Shown: positions 9,304 to 20,866, counted from the stretch's first letter. The stretch is DNA of 64,000 nucleotides from Pisolithus tinctorius (GCA_024663395.1 JANFAH010000007.1:992001-1056000); one strand, 5' to 3'. Translations and numbers: made by a program. The notes: generated from the sequence alone by a model not told the origin.

Positions 9304-10884
9304 ATGGCTGCGCTTCCCAAGACTGCGCGAGCTTTGGTCGTGAAGCAATCTCCTCCCGAACGAAATCCGCTCTACCATGACGCTGTAATCGAAGAACGGG
9401 TGATACCGATCCCCCTGAAGGAAGGCCAGGTGATCGTGAAGATGGGCGCCGTAGCGTTCAATCGCAGAGATGTCAGTGCGATCCGACTCGAAACTTCGTC
9501 GATCGTGGACTGAACAAATGTTTTGTACGGGTTTTTGCAGCTCTGGATCCGACTAGGACAGTACCCAGGAATAACATTCGGGGCTACATTCGGCTCGGAT
9601 GGTGCAGGCAAGTGACTACGAGGATGCATTCCCGTGGTAACACTAGTAGTTACTAAGAAATTTGTGTGAACAGGCAAGGTTGTTGCCTCTGCAAACCCGA
9701 ACGATCCTTTGCTACATAGACGTGTGTTCCTCACTCCGATGAGGGGCTGGGAGAGCAGCCCGGACGCCCCCGAAAAGATGTGCGTGCGTGCTCTTGCGCA
9801 CGTCGTTTCAGACTTGCAACTTATTCGCCGCTCGGCAGGTCTGAGTTTGGGATTGTGGGCGGGGGGGTTAAACCCCCTCTTGGAACGTTTTCCGAGTACG
9901 TCGTCGTGGAAAGGGATCAGGTCCTGCAGACGCCCGAACATCTGGACGACGTCCATATGGCTGCCTGGCCACTTGGTGGTGTGACAGCTTGGAGGTCAGT
10001 ACAGGCCGCACTCACGTTCATGAAGTCATATCCTCAACCTGACTGCCATGTGTTATACTTTGGCAAAGGGCTGTCATGGTCAATGCGCAAGTGACCGAAG
10101 GCCAAAATGTGCTCATCACTGGTATAGGTGGCGGCGTCGCCCTTACTGCCCTCCAGATTTGTATAGCGAAGGGCGCGAATGTCTACGCGACAAGCGGTAG
10201 TGAAAACAAGATCCAAAGGGCTATTGAGCTTGGAGCAAGGGGAGGAGTAATTTACAAGTCCAGTATGTTTCACCATCACATCCAATTAGTAGGTTCTTTC
10301 ATTCGACGTTTTGCACCTATAGAGGACTGGCCCAGTCAGCTTGGCAAACTGATCGGGCAACATAGTAACAGCGGCAGCGCCGGTGCTCCTGTGCAGCTCG
10401 ATTCGGTTATTGACTCTGGAGGCGGAGATATCATGGTGCAGGTGAACAAACTCCTAAAGCCGGGTGGCAGAGTGGTCGTCTACGGGATGTAAGCATACAC
10501 ACTTGCAGCCCGTCTTCACCTTTCGGTTTGGTTTGTTTATTGATCAATCGTTCAGGACCGCAAACCCCAAAATTAGCTTCACCATGCGAGAAGTGCTAAA
10601 ACATCACCGTCTGATTGGTACGCCCTGCTGAACAGTGAATCCATGGGAGCATTCTGAAATTAATGGATGCCTCACTCGCAGGATCCACGATGGGTTCTCT
10701 CAAAGACATCAAGGACGCAACCACCTTTATGGACAAACATCGGATCGTGCCAGTTGTATCTCAGGTTTTGCAAGGGTTGGAAGCAGCTGAAGAGGGGTTC
10801 TCACTCTTGCAACGCGGAGATCAGTTTGGCAAGATTATCATTCGAATGGAAGATGAAAACGTGGAGGGTAAGGCGAACTTGTGA
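9304..10884 (+). CDS. zinc-type alcohol dehydrogenase / quinone reductase-like (YogA family)
   Basis: Medium-chain reductase, NAD(P)H-dependent by family. Start MAALPKTARALVV; GroES-like domain with VIVKMGAVAFNRRD, YPGITFGATFGSDGAG and GTFSEYVVVERDQVLQ; then the Rossmann part with GQNVLITGIGGGVALTALQI (GxGxxG-type nucleotide loop), VIDSGGGDIM, KPGGRVVVYGM, GSTMGSLKDIKDATTFM and GLEAAEEGFSLLQRGDQFGK. The stop is at 10884. The second intron has a GC donor (GCAAGT) ending in CAG. The structural-zinc cysteine cluster is not evident, as in other YogA-type members. All exons join in frame. A broken copy of its 3' exons follows at 11184-11645. Confidence 0.85.
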
Positions 10885-11180
10885 TTCTGTCCTGCATACC
10901 ATCATCATGTATTGGTAGTTGGGTGCTAGTTTCATTGATGGCAACATGAGGTCCTCCGCCGACCCACAGAACAGCGATCCGTCATTAATCAGTGAGTTCT
11001 TTACTTATCAAACAACATTCTGGACCGCGCTTCCCTGATTCTATGGTCCCCAGAATCTGTCCAATGAATTGGTTTAATATCTGACTTGAAAGATTGGCCT
11101 TACAAGCACTTCTTTCTGAGACACATCATGAGTGCTGGCATTTGAGCGTCGAGTACGGCGTCTTAGAGTGATCGAACATG
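10254..11180. repeat. tandem duplication, unit 1
   Basis: Unit 1 spans the 3' exons of the alcohol dehydrogenase, its 3' flank and a broken RAM2 3' end. Unit 2 starts at about 11184 and continues into intact RAM2 (homology to about 12197). Shared marks include GTTTGGCAAGAT, CGCTTCCCTGATTCTAT and CATGAGTGCT. Each unit has its own internal deletions, so they differ in length. Confidence 0.8.
11022..11180 (-). pseudogene. fragment of RAM2 3' exons
   Basis: Minus-strand matches to the RAM2 last exons in order: a decayed copy of WEYRIREAQ (now coding ESGK-like sequence), STHD followed by changed residues in place of AFRKK, and the exon piece matching HSKTPYSTLES (11144-11175). About 265 bases of RAM2 between the last two pieces are missing. 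It is a remnant of the tandem duplication, not a gene. Confidence 0.75.
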
Positions 11181-11183
11181 CCT

Positions 11184-11645
11184 CACAAGCCCAGTACGTT
11201 TCACCTGGAGACGGTGCAAGTGAACAAACTCCTAAAGACGGATGGCAGAGTGGTCGTCTACGGGATGTGAGCATGCCCACTGGCAGCATCTTCCCCTGTT
11301 GACTTGGTTCATTTATTAATCAATCACTCAGGACCGCAAACCCCAAAATTAACTTCCCCATGCGAGAGGTGCTGAAACATCACCATCCGATTGGTATGCC
11401 CTTCTCAACAGTGGATCTGTGGAAACATTCTGAAATTAACGGCTTGCGGGGGGTCCACGATGGGTTCCTTCAAAGACCTTAAAGACGCGACCGCCTTTAT
11501 GGCCGAGCATTGGATCGTGCCTGTTGTATCTCATGTTTCGCAGGGGCTGGAGGCAGCTGGAGATGGGTTCTCACTCTTGCAACGCGGAGAACAGTTTGGC
11601 AAGATCATCCTTACACCATCATCGTGTATCGGTAGTGTGCGCTAG
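11184..11645 (+). pseudogene. fragment of alcohol dehydrogenase 3' exons
   Basis: Repeats the C-terminal exons of the gene at 9304-10884: VNKLLKTDGRVVVYGM, NPKINFPMREVLKHHHPIG, GSTMGSFKDLKDATAFM, GLEAAGDGFSLLQRGEQFGK. It begins at a match to 10254-10274 (ACAAGYCCAGTAYGTTTCACC), skips about 150 bases, and has lost the final 13 codons and stop. No N-terminal domain or promoter is present. Confidence 0.85.
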
Positions 11646-11748
11646 TTCCATTCTTGAGGATAGGAGGCTCCTTGGCCCACAGAGAACAGCGATCTATGAT
11701 TAGACAGTAGTTCCTTGCTTATCATACAACAACGTTCCGATTCGGCAT

Positions 11749-13076
11749 TCAGTGGGCCCTTGACTGCGCTTCCCTGATTCTATACTCCCAGTATCTGTCC
11801 AAACCATTGGTTTAATATTTGATTTGAGATGAAAGAAGGGCAGGGCATTTGCACGCACTTCTTTCTAAAGGCATCATGAGTGCTAGCAAGAGAGCTCCAC
11901 AACTACGGCGCAGATCGGTCAACAATAAACGGAATTTTAGGAAGCTGTGTACGAAAAACTCACTTCAATAGCCACCTCGAGGTTGTCATCACCACCAAGA
12001 CTTTCATGTATGTCAGCCATGAACTCGATAGCCGCGGCACATGGGAGGTGCGCGTCCAGTGATGGGAATGGATCTTCCAGGTCAACAACGTCCTTTGAGG
12101 AATCATCCGGTCGTGTGGGCTCCGCTTCGCAGTAGGGTGCCACGAACGACTCGAGCGTCGAATACGGCGTTTTGGAGTGATCGAGAATACCTCGTAAGTA
12201 GTTCCATGCAGACATGTTGTTAGGGACGACGGATATCTGCATCTTCACGTACCTGCAATGATCCAGTCATCAATATATGTGAACTCTAGCTATGAAAAAA
12301 TCAAAGGGATCCCCTACGTCAACTCCCTGCGCAAAACCTCATTTCGATCCTCCTCCCCTTTCCTCACCCCGCTCTGGAATACCACGAAGAAGCGATGATG
12401 CCATGCCGAGTTGTTTCTCACGTCCACATCGAGCATACCATCCACGAAATCAAGCTCGTTTGCCCAGAGTGCCTCATCATTGAAGTGCGCAAGCAGCCAC
12501 TGGCGGTACGACCAGGTGTGATAATTCTTCGCGTCTTCTTGGAGACAGCCTGCGATAAATGCAAGCTCTGGTGCTGGGTTGCGTGTCTGCTGCACGAGCA
12601 ATCGGCGGTGATGCCATACTTGGTACGTCTTGAGGTACTTGACCGCGAGTTCGTCCATGAGGCGGAGCTCCTCTTCCAGAGGGACGCCGAGCGCCATCAG
12701 CGTCTTGTATCTATATTGCCTGAATGGTAAATGGGCACGGCGGTCTCGTCACTCGACAGGGCATCTGGACGAAAGGTGCTCACCATGCAGAGTAGTGGGC
12801 AGGGTTCTGCCGGATGATGTTTTCGGTGAGATCGAGGACTCGAAGACTTTTCTCCCCCGTCTTGACGATCCCTCTGAAATAATCTGTCGCATCCTTGTCT
12901 GATGGTGACACGGTTGAGATGCTGCCAATCTACCCGAAGATCATGCTCACGGACATTCGGGGGTGTAGAATATCGGGGCCAATGGCTTCACGCTCTCGTA
13001 TTGAGGTAGAGGAACCACATCCTCCCACTCTGGCCGTTCAGCATAGAGTGCTGACTGGTTCTGCAAGTTCGCCATA
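11749..13076 (-). CDS. RAM2: protein farnesyltransferase / geranylgeranyltransferase-I alpha subunit
   Basis: Shared alpha subunit that pairs with the FTase or GGTase-I beta subunit to prenylate CaaX proteins such as Ras and Rho in the cytosol. Start MANLQNQSALYAERPEWEDV (13076). PPTA repeats are easy to see: KTYQVWHHRRLLV, NYHTWSYRQWLLAHF, NNSAWHHRFFVVF and MSAWNYLRGIL, in that order. The end chains through two introns as LWSSLASTHDAFRKK, then YWEYRIREAQSRAH and a stop at 11749, matching the family's usual C-terminus. It converges with the alcohol dehydrogenase; the duplicated debris at 11022-11645 lies just downstream. Confidence 0.92.
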
Positions 13077-13305
13077 GGCCAAGCAGTGTAGTGATGGACG
13101 ATACAAGACTAGTGATCAGCATTATCTTATTGTCTCGATACGCTGTATTCAAATCAGGACAGGCATAAAATCACATCAAAACGCGACGCAGCCTAAAGTA
13201 CACGGGGGACTACGATAAGGAGCCAAGGCAACATACTAAAGAAACGGAACAGGTATCTACTTAGGCAAGAGAAGAGACAACACATGAGACCCAACATTCG
13301 ACAAC

Positions 13306-14717
13306 TTAGACGGCAGCAGCGGGTGTTGCGCTGTTGGCAGCCGTGTAATCCTATTGCCAATATAAGACGTGGCTCAAACGATAAAAGAAAACCCTTCGTA
13401 CCTCCATTTCTGCATCCAAATCAGCCACAGACTTCTGCGGGCGTTCAGTTGGCTTCCGGCGAGTCTTGAGCCCACGACGTCCACCACGCGTTGCGGGTCT
13501 GATGACAACGTTGAGTAGCTGCCTTCCATAACGGTCCTACTAGACGAACCTTGCTACGCGAGTAGTAGTGGTGACGGCGGCAGCAGCGGCAGGTGCAACA
13601 CGTGACGCGAGCGATTGCGGCGCTGGACGAGCGGGGTCAATGACAATCTCGATTTTCATGGGTCGTTCTGTATCACGAGAGACGAAGTGCGGGGGTGAAG
13701 ATATTCATTAGTGGGCTGAGTCTCTGATGCAAGAGAGGCAAGCAAAAAGGGGACAGATACGAGGCACGAACGGCGACCCGTCTGTTCATGCAGGGTCTCG
13801 GCACCATCTTCGGCGGGGTGCTTGCTCAATTCACGACAACGCCAGTCCGTCCAAACACTGCCGTCCCGTCGTTACAGTCCTATCCCGAGATCGGTCGAGC
13901 GATGACAGCTGTTCAGGCGGACCCCAACCGTGAACGCTAGGTTAACTTGCACCAGCTTCGACTCGATTCCGAGGACCGTACCGTATCGATCCGGAGCAGG
14001 CGACTACAATTTAACACTTCCGTCAAGAACCCATTGCAGAACTTGACCGCATGCACGTGCCACACTGCGAGGCGAGGACAGGTCAAAGTTGCCATCAAAC
14101 CGTCAACTCGCGTGTGGAGCATGAGTAGTGTCACGCCGTGACCAAAGCCCCGATGGCAGCAAGCGCCTCCGCAAGGGGCAGGTCATCTCTCCCCAGAGAG
14201 AAACAGCAAACGAGAAGAGAAAGCGGCGATACTAACTGCCATCGATCAATCGATTGTTGTACTGTTGGTAAGCCTTTGTGCCGTCTCCCTTCCTCTGGAA
14301 ATGGACAGCAGCAACACCCTTCGACCTGCCAGTACTGTCGTAGTGCAGGGTAACATCCCGAAGCGGACCAATAGTGCTATGGAAGAGTTCCTAGCACAAA
14401 TCACTAAGCGCCAAGTTGGAAGTAGAGGACACGTGTAATTACCTTGATTTGTACTTCGTTGACGTCGCTTGGGAGGTTGGAGACAATGATCTTGTCCGCA
14501 GGCTGCGCGGAACTTGCAGGAGCCGCAGCCTTGGCAACAGTAGCATTCGCAGCAGCAGCACGGGCAGCAGGATTGCCCAATACTTGGGCTTTTGCAGAGG
14601 GGCGACGACGGCGTTGGCTCTTGCGAGCAGCGATAACCTTCGTAGAGCACCGTCTGTCAGAGTTGCACACGTGTAGCGGCAGAAAAAAAAGCGTACATCA
14701 TCGAGAGACTTGTCCAT
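13306..14717 (-). CDS. YRA1: ALY/REF-type mRNA export adaptor, paralog 2 (Yra1-like)
   Basis: Canonical layout. Exon 1 encodes MDKSLDD; the next begins VIAARKSQRRRRPSAK, rebuilding the Yra1/ALYREF N-box (SLDDVI plus basic stretch). The RRM reads DKIIVSNLPSDVNEVQIK, LFHSTIGPLRDVTLHYDSTG, RSKGVAAVHFQRKGDGTKA and PMKIEIVIDPARPAP. An Ala/Thr-rich stretch and RGGRRGLKTRRKP follow, then the C-box KSVADLDAEME-DYTAANS, ending PAAAV and TAA at 13306. The longest intron, about 600 bases between the RRM halves (13665-14250), is unusual for this window. It could hold a small RNA or an alternative exon; a retained intron in YRA1 serves autoregulation in yeast. Confidence 0.88.
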
Positions 14718-15006
14718 TGCACTTGAAATTGGGTTTTTAAAAGAATGATATTAGAATGCGACGACCTGGACGGAACGAGCTACGACGACTGCGGTAGGTT
14801 TGGGGAAGATGGGTGGCAACGACAAAGGGGCGACGTGAAGAGAAACGACTCGTGCGGCCAACAGATATATTCCGTCGGAGATTCATCTGAGTTCCAAATG
14901 TCAATCAACTGACGCGCGTGCCGTGCATGTCATCGTTCTTCCAATTTGATCTCCAGCGGATCCTGTGTCGCTGTGCGATTCAATTCTAGAAGTGCAAATC
15001 AGAAAA

Positions 15007-15967
15007 ATGTCAAGAGGTGGGCGAGGAGGAGGGTTCCGTGGTGGGCGAGGGGGGTTTCGAGGCGGTGGAAGTGGTTTCGGTGCTGGAGCGATGCCGCCTA
15101 TGGGCTTGACCTTCGCCGATGTGCAGGCGATGTCGAGGGAGGCAGATGCGTTATACCCCGTACGGTTGGATTGGCATTTAATCTATGTGTTATTCCTCGG
15201 ATGATATGTCTCATGGAATTTATATGTGCAGCCCCTCGAACCTCTTCCCGTCCTCCTCGACTACTCTGAAGAGGAGAAACGGATATGTGAACTGCAGAAT
15301 GGCTTTGGAACTCGATTGCGCAAGTCTGCGTACTACGTTGTGGAAGCAGTGAAGTCCAACGGTCAATAATGCAAACTGCTGGCAGTTTTATGCCGATGAA
15401 TCTAACCTTATCTTCCAGAGCTTGAACGCTTCTCAGATAAATATCGTCAATCGCCGGCGTCCCAGCCGACCCTGAGAAGGGTCGACCTCCACGCTCCATT
15501 CTTTCCACAGGAAATCTTTGAGGGTTACTTCAACCCCAGGAAAAAGCGGAAAAGTGTGTTGCTGTATTGCGCTTCTAGAAGCATTTGTTGAGAATGACGT
15601 CCCGGTATAGCGGAGAAGAAACCTAAACTCTCTCGTCCGCACCTTGACGATTTTGATGATGATCCCGAGGAACAGGTAAGTGCACTGGAAAGGGCTGTAC
15701 ATTCGCACACTAGCTAAGTCCGGCGACCCCACAGGACAAGAGCGGTGACGAAGGGTCCAACCCCGGTTCACAACAAGCTGAGTCCGATTATGACGTCGAC
15801 GAAGAGTACGATAATGACTACGCCGAAAACTACTTCGATAACGGCGAGGGTGACGATCTAGATGATATGGTGGGCGGGGGAGGAGGGGACGATGGAGGGG
15901 GTGGTAACGCATCTTCATTTCTCCCGGTTCCGTGTGAACTAACGATATGATAGGCGATTGGGATTAA
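15007..15967 (+). CDS. RPC31: RNA polymerase III subunit Rpc31 / RPC7
   Basis: Subunit of the Pol III-specific RPC82-34-31 initiation trimer. The start MSRGGRGGGFRGGRGG gives the Gly/Arg-rich N-terminus, followed by GLTFADVQAMSREADALYP, PLPVLLDYSEEEKRICELQ and RLRKSAYYVVE, the conserved Rpc31 core. Then come LERFSDKYRQSP and PFFPQEIFEGYFNPRKKRK, and an acidic tail with YDNDYAENYFDNGEGDDLDD, typical of Rpc31. The last intron splits a Gly codon and leaves a terminal exon coding only DWD before TAA at 15967. Several introns are placed by eye; a small exon or frame shift near 15590 remains to be checked. Confidence 0.85.
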
Positions 15968-17634
15968 TCTCAGCCCTTTACTCTACTTCTCTCCTCATGG
16001 AGATCTGGTGTCATACCTGATGCCAACAGGGTATGCCTCGCGGTCAAACAGTCATCCTGTATCCATAATGTTCACACAGCAGCGGAAATGAAACCTAGGG
16101 GAAACAGTATTGAAGAACTACTTTTTTGAAAACGCACACTGCTACTTTTTCTCAGAACCTTGTCCACCCGTTGCAGTCCACGTACTGTGCAGTGGCTCGT
16201 ACGGCTTCAAACAACCATACTATGAAATGGCCTTCCCTTAGCCTTCCGGGGTTTCGTTCAACTGCAGCTTCGCAGCTCCTTCTGTAACCATATGTTCCTG
16301 TCCAATGACCATTAACAATGTCCGTGTGTCTTGAACTTCCATGTCGTACGCGCAATACCGTGACGTTCGAATAGGGTGGAAATCGGGGGAAATGCCAGGA
16401 ACGCAAACGTGTAGCTTGGGTATCCGTGAAGTGGATTTGGTTCAGAACAGTTGAACTGAAACTCCTTTTGACGGTTTAGAGTGCGTGGGCCAACTTCTCT
16501 GAAAGACGTCCGCTAAGCCCCAGCAGAGCTGCACCAGGCTACCCGGAAAGTCGGCCAGTATTAGAACATTTCTACGCGTACACGTTTTTATGACATCTCC
16601 TTCGGTGTGAAGAACCATGGAGATCGTTTTCACAAGGCCAGCGCTTCGGGCATATTACGCAGCAAGCCTAGTTAAGACAAGGTTGATGTGGATGGTGCGA
16701 CTTGCACAGCAGGATGACGCTAGGATGACCTGCTGGATCGTGCCCATACCTCAATATCCAGTGTGGGTCCGAGGTCGATTCGTCATACTTTATACTTACT
16801 TCAAGGGTTCCAGCAAGCAGACACGTGTTCCGTGCACCTGACAGTGACGTCGACGACCCAAGAGCAGGAGGCGAACACGTTTCTATGTACGCACTCACCT
16901 GACGCGGCCCAGCAGCACTCCTTCAGGAGCTTGTATCATCCGGGAACGTGTCCTTGCTCGCACGGGCCAAATAATTGATCCGAACGGAAGTTATAGTAGC
17001 TTTCCGAGGATAACATCTATGTAGCATGTCGGGCATCCATACGGCTGCCCTTGTACACCCGAAGCCCACGACAAACGTACGCGGGCTTTAAATGTAAGTG
17101 TGCCTATGAAAGTGATGTCCAGTGACCATCAAAAGTGAGGATTCAATCGTTTGCGATGGCCGGACTCGCATCAGACAAAGATTAAATCGATCGATATTCT
17201 CCAGCCCTTTTCTCATGACATGGACTGGTGTCCGACCGGAATGCGAGTAGAAGCCTGACGGCAAAGTCCAGTTGGGAAGAGTGAAGATGGACTGAACCGT
17301 TGCAGAGCAGATAGAAACGGGATAGTGTGAGTGTCATATACAGCCATGAGCGCTGATGCTGGCCCATCAAGTTGAGACAGATGAGTCGCTCGGCCGGCGA
17401 AACGATCGGAGCCACATGTCAGAATATCGAACGCTTGTCGGCACTGCCTACTATAGACGTCTCTGCCATACGCATCATCCATGTAGCTGTGAACTACCTG
17501 TAGCACTACACGCAGGAATCTAAATCTATTAAATACCACCGTCCTCCGTCCTAGTATTGGGTAACCGGTAATACGAACGCGGGGTAACATCGGAGGTCTT
17601 TCTACCAAAGGGGTCCGAGTGACAAGCGGACTCA
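15968..17634. other. 1.67 kb convergent intergenic region without a recognised gene
   Basis: It lies between the 3' ends of RPC31 (+) and IDH1 (-). Open frames such as the minus-strand one at 17213-17635 are not recognisable and do not chain through introns. No repeat, tRNA or transposon end was found. Two 3' UTRs would not fill it, so a decayed gene or non-coding RNA is possible. Confidence 0.45.
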
Positions 17635-19399
17635 TTAGAGTTTCTTGATGATGGCTTGAGTGAACTCCGAAGTTGTGGCAGAACCTGTGATCGGCACATG
17701 GAAATTAGTAAAGCCCAAGTGGAGATATGTACGTATCATGCTCACCACCCATGTCTGCCGTCCGTACTTCCCCTGCGTTGATGACGTCGAATGTGGCACT
17801 TGCGATGTTGTTCGCAATCAAGTCGAGACTAGACAGGATTGAAACATGGCAGTCTGAAATGGAAAGAGATTCTTACCCTAGGTGTCTCAGCATCATGGTT
17901 GCGCTAAGGATCATCGCGGTAGGATTGGCGCGGTTGGTACCCATGATGTCCGACGCGACGTGTCTGCATCCCGGCTCGAATAATGCATAATCCTGTTGTC
18001 GTCCCCGACCAAGTCACACGAGCGGCGAAAGCAAATGAGATGTGATGCACATACGGTAAACCGAGGAGACGTACGGATCCAACATTGCATCCAGGAACAA
18101 CACCTGGGCCACCAACGAGCGCCGCGCCTATGTTAGAAATAATGGCACCGTACAAGTTTGGCATGACCATCACGTCAAATTGGCCCGGCTTCGCAACGAG
18201 CTGCATCGACCTGCCCAACACACCAACGCGTCAGTCGTATCCCAAGCCTTGCACGGGATTTATTCCGACAGAGGGAAGTGGAACAACGGTTGGTTAGAAG
18301 ACGTACGTGTTATCGACAATCATGTCGTTCGCTACGATGCCGAGTGACTTGTAATTTTCCGCAACCTGGCGGAACGTGTTCAGGAACAGGCCGTCGCCAA
18401 GTTTCATGATATTGGCTTTGTGTATGCAAGTAACTTTCTTATTTCACATGCGAAGAACGTTAGATTCAGTCATTCCAGGGCGCGTGCAACACTGCCGATG
18501 CGCACGCTGGGAGATGACGAAGTAGCGCACATACCTTCCTGCCGTTTTTCAGAGCGAAATCAAACGCGAACCGCGAAATACGCTCCGCCTTGGCACGCGT
18601 CATGACCTTGAGACTCTCGACGACACCAGGGTAGGACTGATGCTCGAGACCTGAGTACTCACCCTCGGTGTTTTCACGAACAATGACGAAGTCGACGTCT
18701 TTGTGGCGAGTCGGATAGCCTGGTAGAGACTTGCAGAGCACTACAGAAGCGTAGATGTCGAGCTGCTGTCGCATCGCGACATTCCATGATATATGGCCTG
18801 ACTGGGATATGGGAGTAAAGAGGATTCCTGCAAGCACATCAAGGGCTAGGGAAAAGACATTGAAAATAGACAAAGCCTACCCTTTAAACCGACGCGGTTG
18901 CGCTGGAGGCTCTCCATGGCCAGTTTAAAGAGGTCCTGACCGGCGGAGGAGACGCCGGAGACGTTGTATTGCTCCCATTCGATCGGGGCGTTCACGTACT
19001 CGAATATTTCTTTCACGGAGTCAGTGATCTCGGAGCCGACACCATCACCAGGGATCAGAGTGACCTGATTGCCAGTCGCGTGCGTGCGTCGTATACGTTA
19101 CGAGTGTACAATAGGAACTATTGAGGGAACACGCACAGTGTACACGCCTCCGTATTTTGTTGGCGCCTAATGAAAAAAGCGATTGTAAATTGCTGGATAT
19201 CCATACCCCCTAATCAGTGACTGTGGTGAGTTACGCACCCGTTGGGTAACCTTTGGATATCCTGCCGAGAGTGTCGTTGCAGTTCTCTGAGTCGTTTTGG
19301 TAACGTCACCATGAATGAAGCCGAGCAAGCAAACCAGACAGATATACCCACCGACCGCACCACAGGGCGCGTCGCCGCCGACAGAGCGTTGCGAAGCAT
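17635..19399 (-). CDS. IDH1: NAD-dependent isocitrate dehydrogenase subunit 1, mitochondrial
   Basis: TCA-cycle enzyme subunit; the Idh1/Idh2 octamer converts isocitrate to 2-oxoglutarate. The start [17 protein letters not shown] is a typical mitochondrial presequence rich in Arg, Ala and Ser. Then [107 protein letters not shown] and [20 protein letters not shown] follow, and the end is [15 protein letters not shown]. The LPG-LEH pattern and the N-terminal substitutions fit the Idh1 (regulatory-type) rather than the Idh2 subunit. About eight short introns. A TCACGTGA octamer lies about 120 bases upstream. Confidence 0.92.
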
Positions 19400-19518
19400 C
19401 TCTTTTGCGGTACAAAGGGAGGAAAGTGAGAATAAAAAATATACAAGACCAGTCCACAAGGAAGGATCCGGAACCGTTGCACAGACAGTCGGCCTTCGGG
19501 GGCGTCGGAGCGATATGG

Positions 19519-19526
19519 TCACGTGA
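19519..19526. promoter_or_regulatory. TCACGTGA E-box upstream of IDH1
   Basis: A palindromic octamer about 120 bases upstream of the IDH1 start. The same octamer occurs upstream of ATP10 (48619) and PFK26 (60735). It is the consensus of Cbf1/USF-type bHLH factors. Confidence 0.45.
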
Positions 19527-20866
19527 TTTACTCCTATCTGACGCCCTAAGGCGTGCCTTCTGGAATCGTCCACTGCTCGGGCGCGCTCCATGTTCCTGTT
19601 TGTGACAAGGTGGATCATGGAGTGTATTTGTTTTTCGGAGGTTGTCGCGGGTTGCTATGGTCGCACCACCCTGAACTTCTTTCGTTCGCTGGATAACTTA
19701 CGCCACAACATATTTTCCTTGGGAGAGGAGATCGAACGGTGGTCGAGATTCTGACAATAAGTAACCAACTGGGTGTGCTAGGGTACGATGACAATGAGGC
19801 CTCTGATATATTGCAAAGAATACCCGGATCGCCGTGGAACCGGTCACAAGTCGGATCAAATCAAAAAGAAGCGTTTACTTGGTGTTTGACAAAGCTGTGG
19901 GACTAGCCTGGACAGACGCATCTTTGCGATATCACAATTAGGGAGATGCACGAAACCATGAGGACTGCTTTGCACGTAGGTTATTGTGATGATTGAGGAG
20001 AAAGTTCTGATCGTGACGCGAATTCGGGTATATATGGGAGAAGCATTGTATTCCTTACCAATGATCGATTACAGTAAGAGGCCAGGCACCATTTCTGTTT
20101 GTGGAGTTCCTTGATGCGGCAAGGTAGGGTCCTGTGTGTGGGGAGGAAGTAATGGTCATGGGTTCATCGAGGCTGCGCACACTTCGCTTCCTGATTCTGA
20201 TAAGTAGCCATTTCCCACGGAGCGGCATGTATAGAACACTTGCTATTCAGAGTAGATACGAGCGAGGGAACGCCACAGCTATGAAGTCAGGAGCCGAACT
20301 GATTGTAAAAGTACGTAGGTCCCGTTGTGGTGGATGCAACGAGGCGGACTGCTTGTTGTGGAAGTCGAATTGAGTGGAGAGATATGAAGCTTGACGGAGG
20401 TAGACAGGTTGATAGCAATGAAACTCCACAGCCTCCGATAAGGCTGGGTTATGTATTGCAATGAACGTCGAGAACCCAACGTTGTCGTTGTTCTTGCATT
20501 CAGCAAGGGGTAACAGTGTACTTAGGGCTCAGCACGCCGTGACTGTTGCCAGGACAGACGACATCGAGGCGTCGTCGAGGACCAAACCCGATGGTATGTA
20601 TCAGGTGTCCCCGAAGTGACGGAGTTTTAATCTCCGATTGATCATGGGGACTGCCATAAGAGGAAGGGTTTACGCCAGCTGCCGTGATCGGAGTTTGAAA
20701 AATGATGGCCCGGCTTACAATTAGAGAGGCCGAGATATATAATTTATTCTTTTTATTTTTCTACCGCATCCCTTCTAATATTTTTACTCGATATCGCCCG
20801 TCGTCGTCTGCCACGTTGCCCTGCTCTCTCCCCCGTCCCACTCGCCCCTCTCCCATCCCTCGTCCC
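19527..20866. other. 1.3 kb divergent intergenic region, nothing recognised
   Basis: It separates the IDH1 and PNRC-like promoters. Small open frames around 20134-20510 on both strands are not recognisable. An AT-rich, TATA-like stretch (GATATATAATTTATTC) sits at about 20733, some 130 bases before the next start. Confidence 0.45.

Noticed and set aside
15433..15918. Minus-strand open frame of 161 codons
   Set aside because: It lies antisense to the acidic exons of RPC31; its Arg/His-rich composition is what the complement of Asp/Glu codons gives.
16152..17635. Minus-strand frames as extra IDH1 exons
   Set aside because: The IDH1 chain ends properly with the family C-terminus at 17635; the downstream frames show no IDH similarity.
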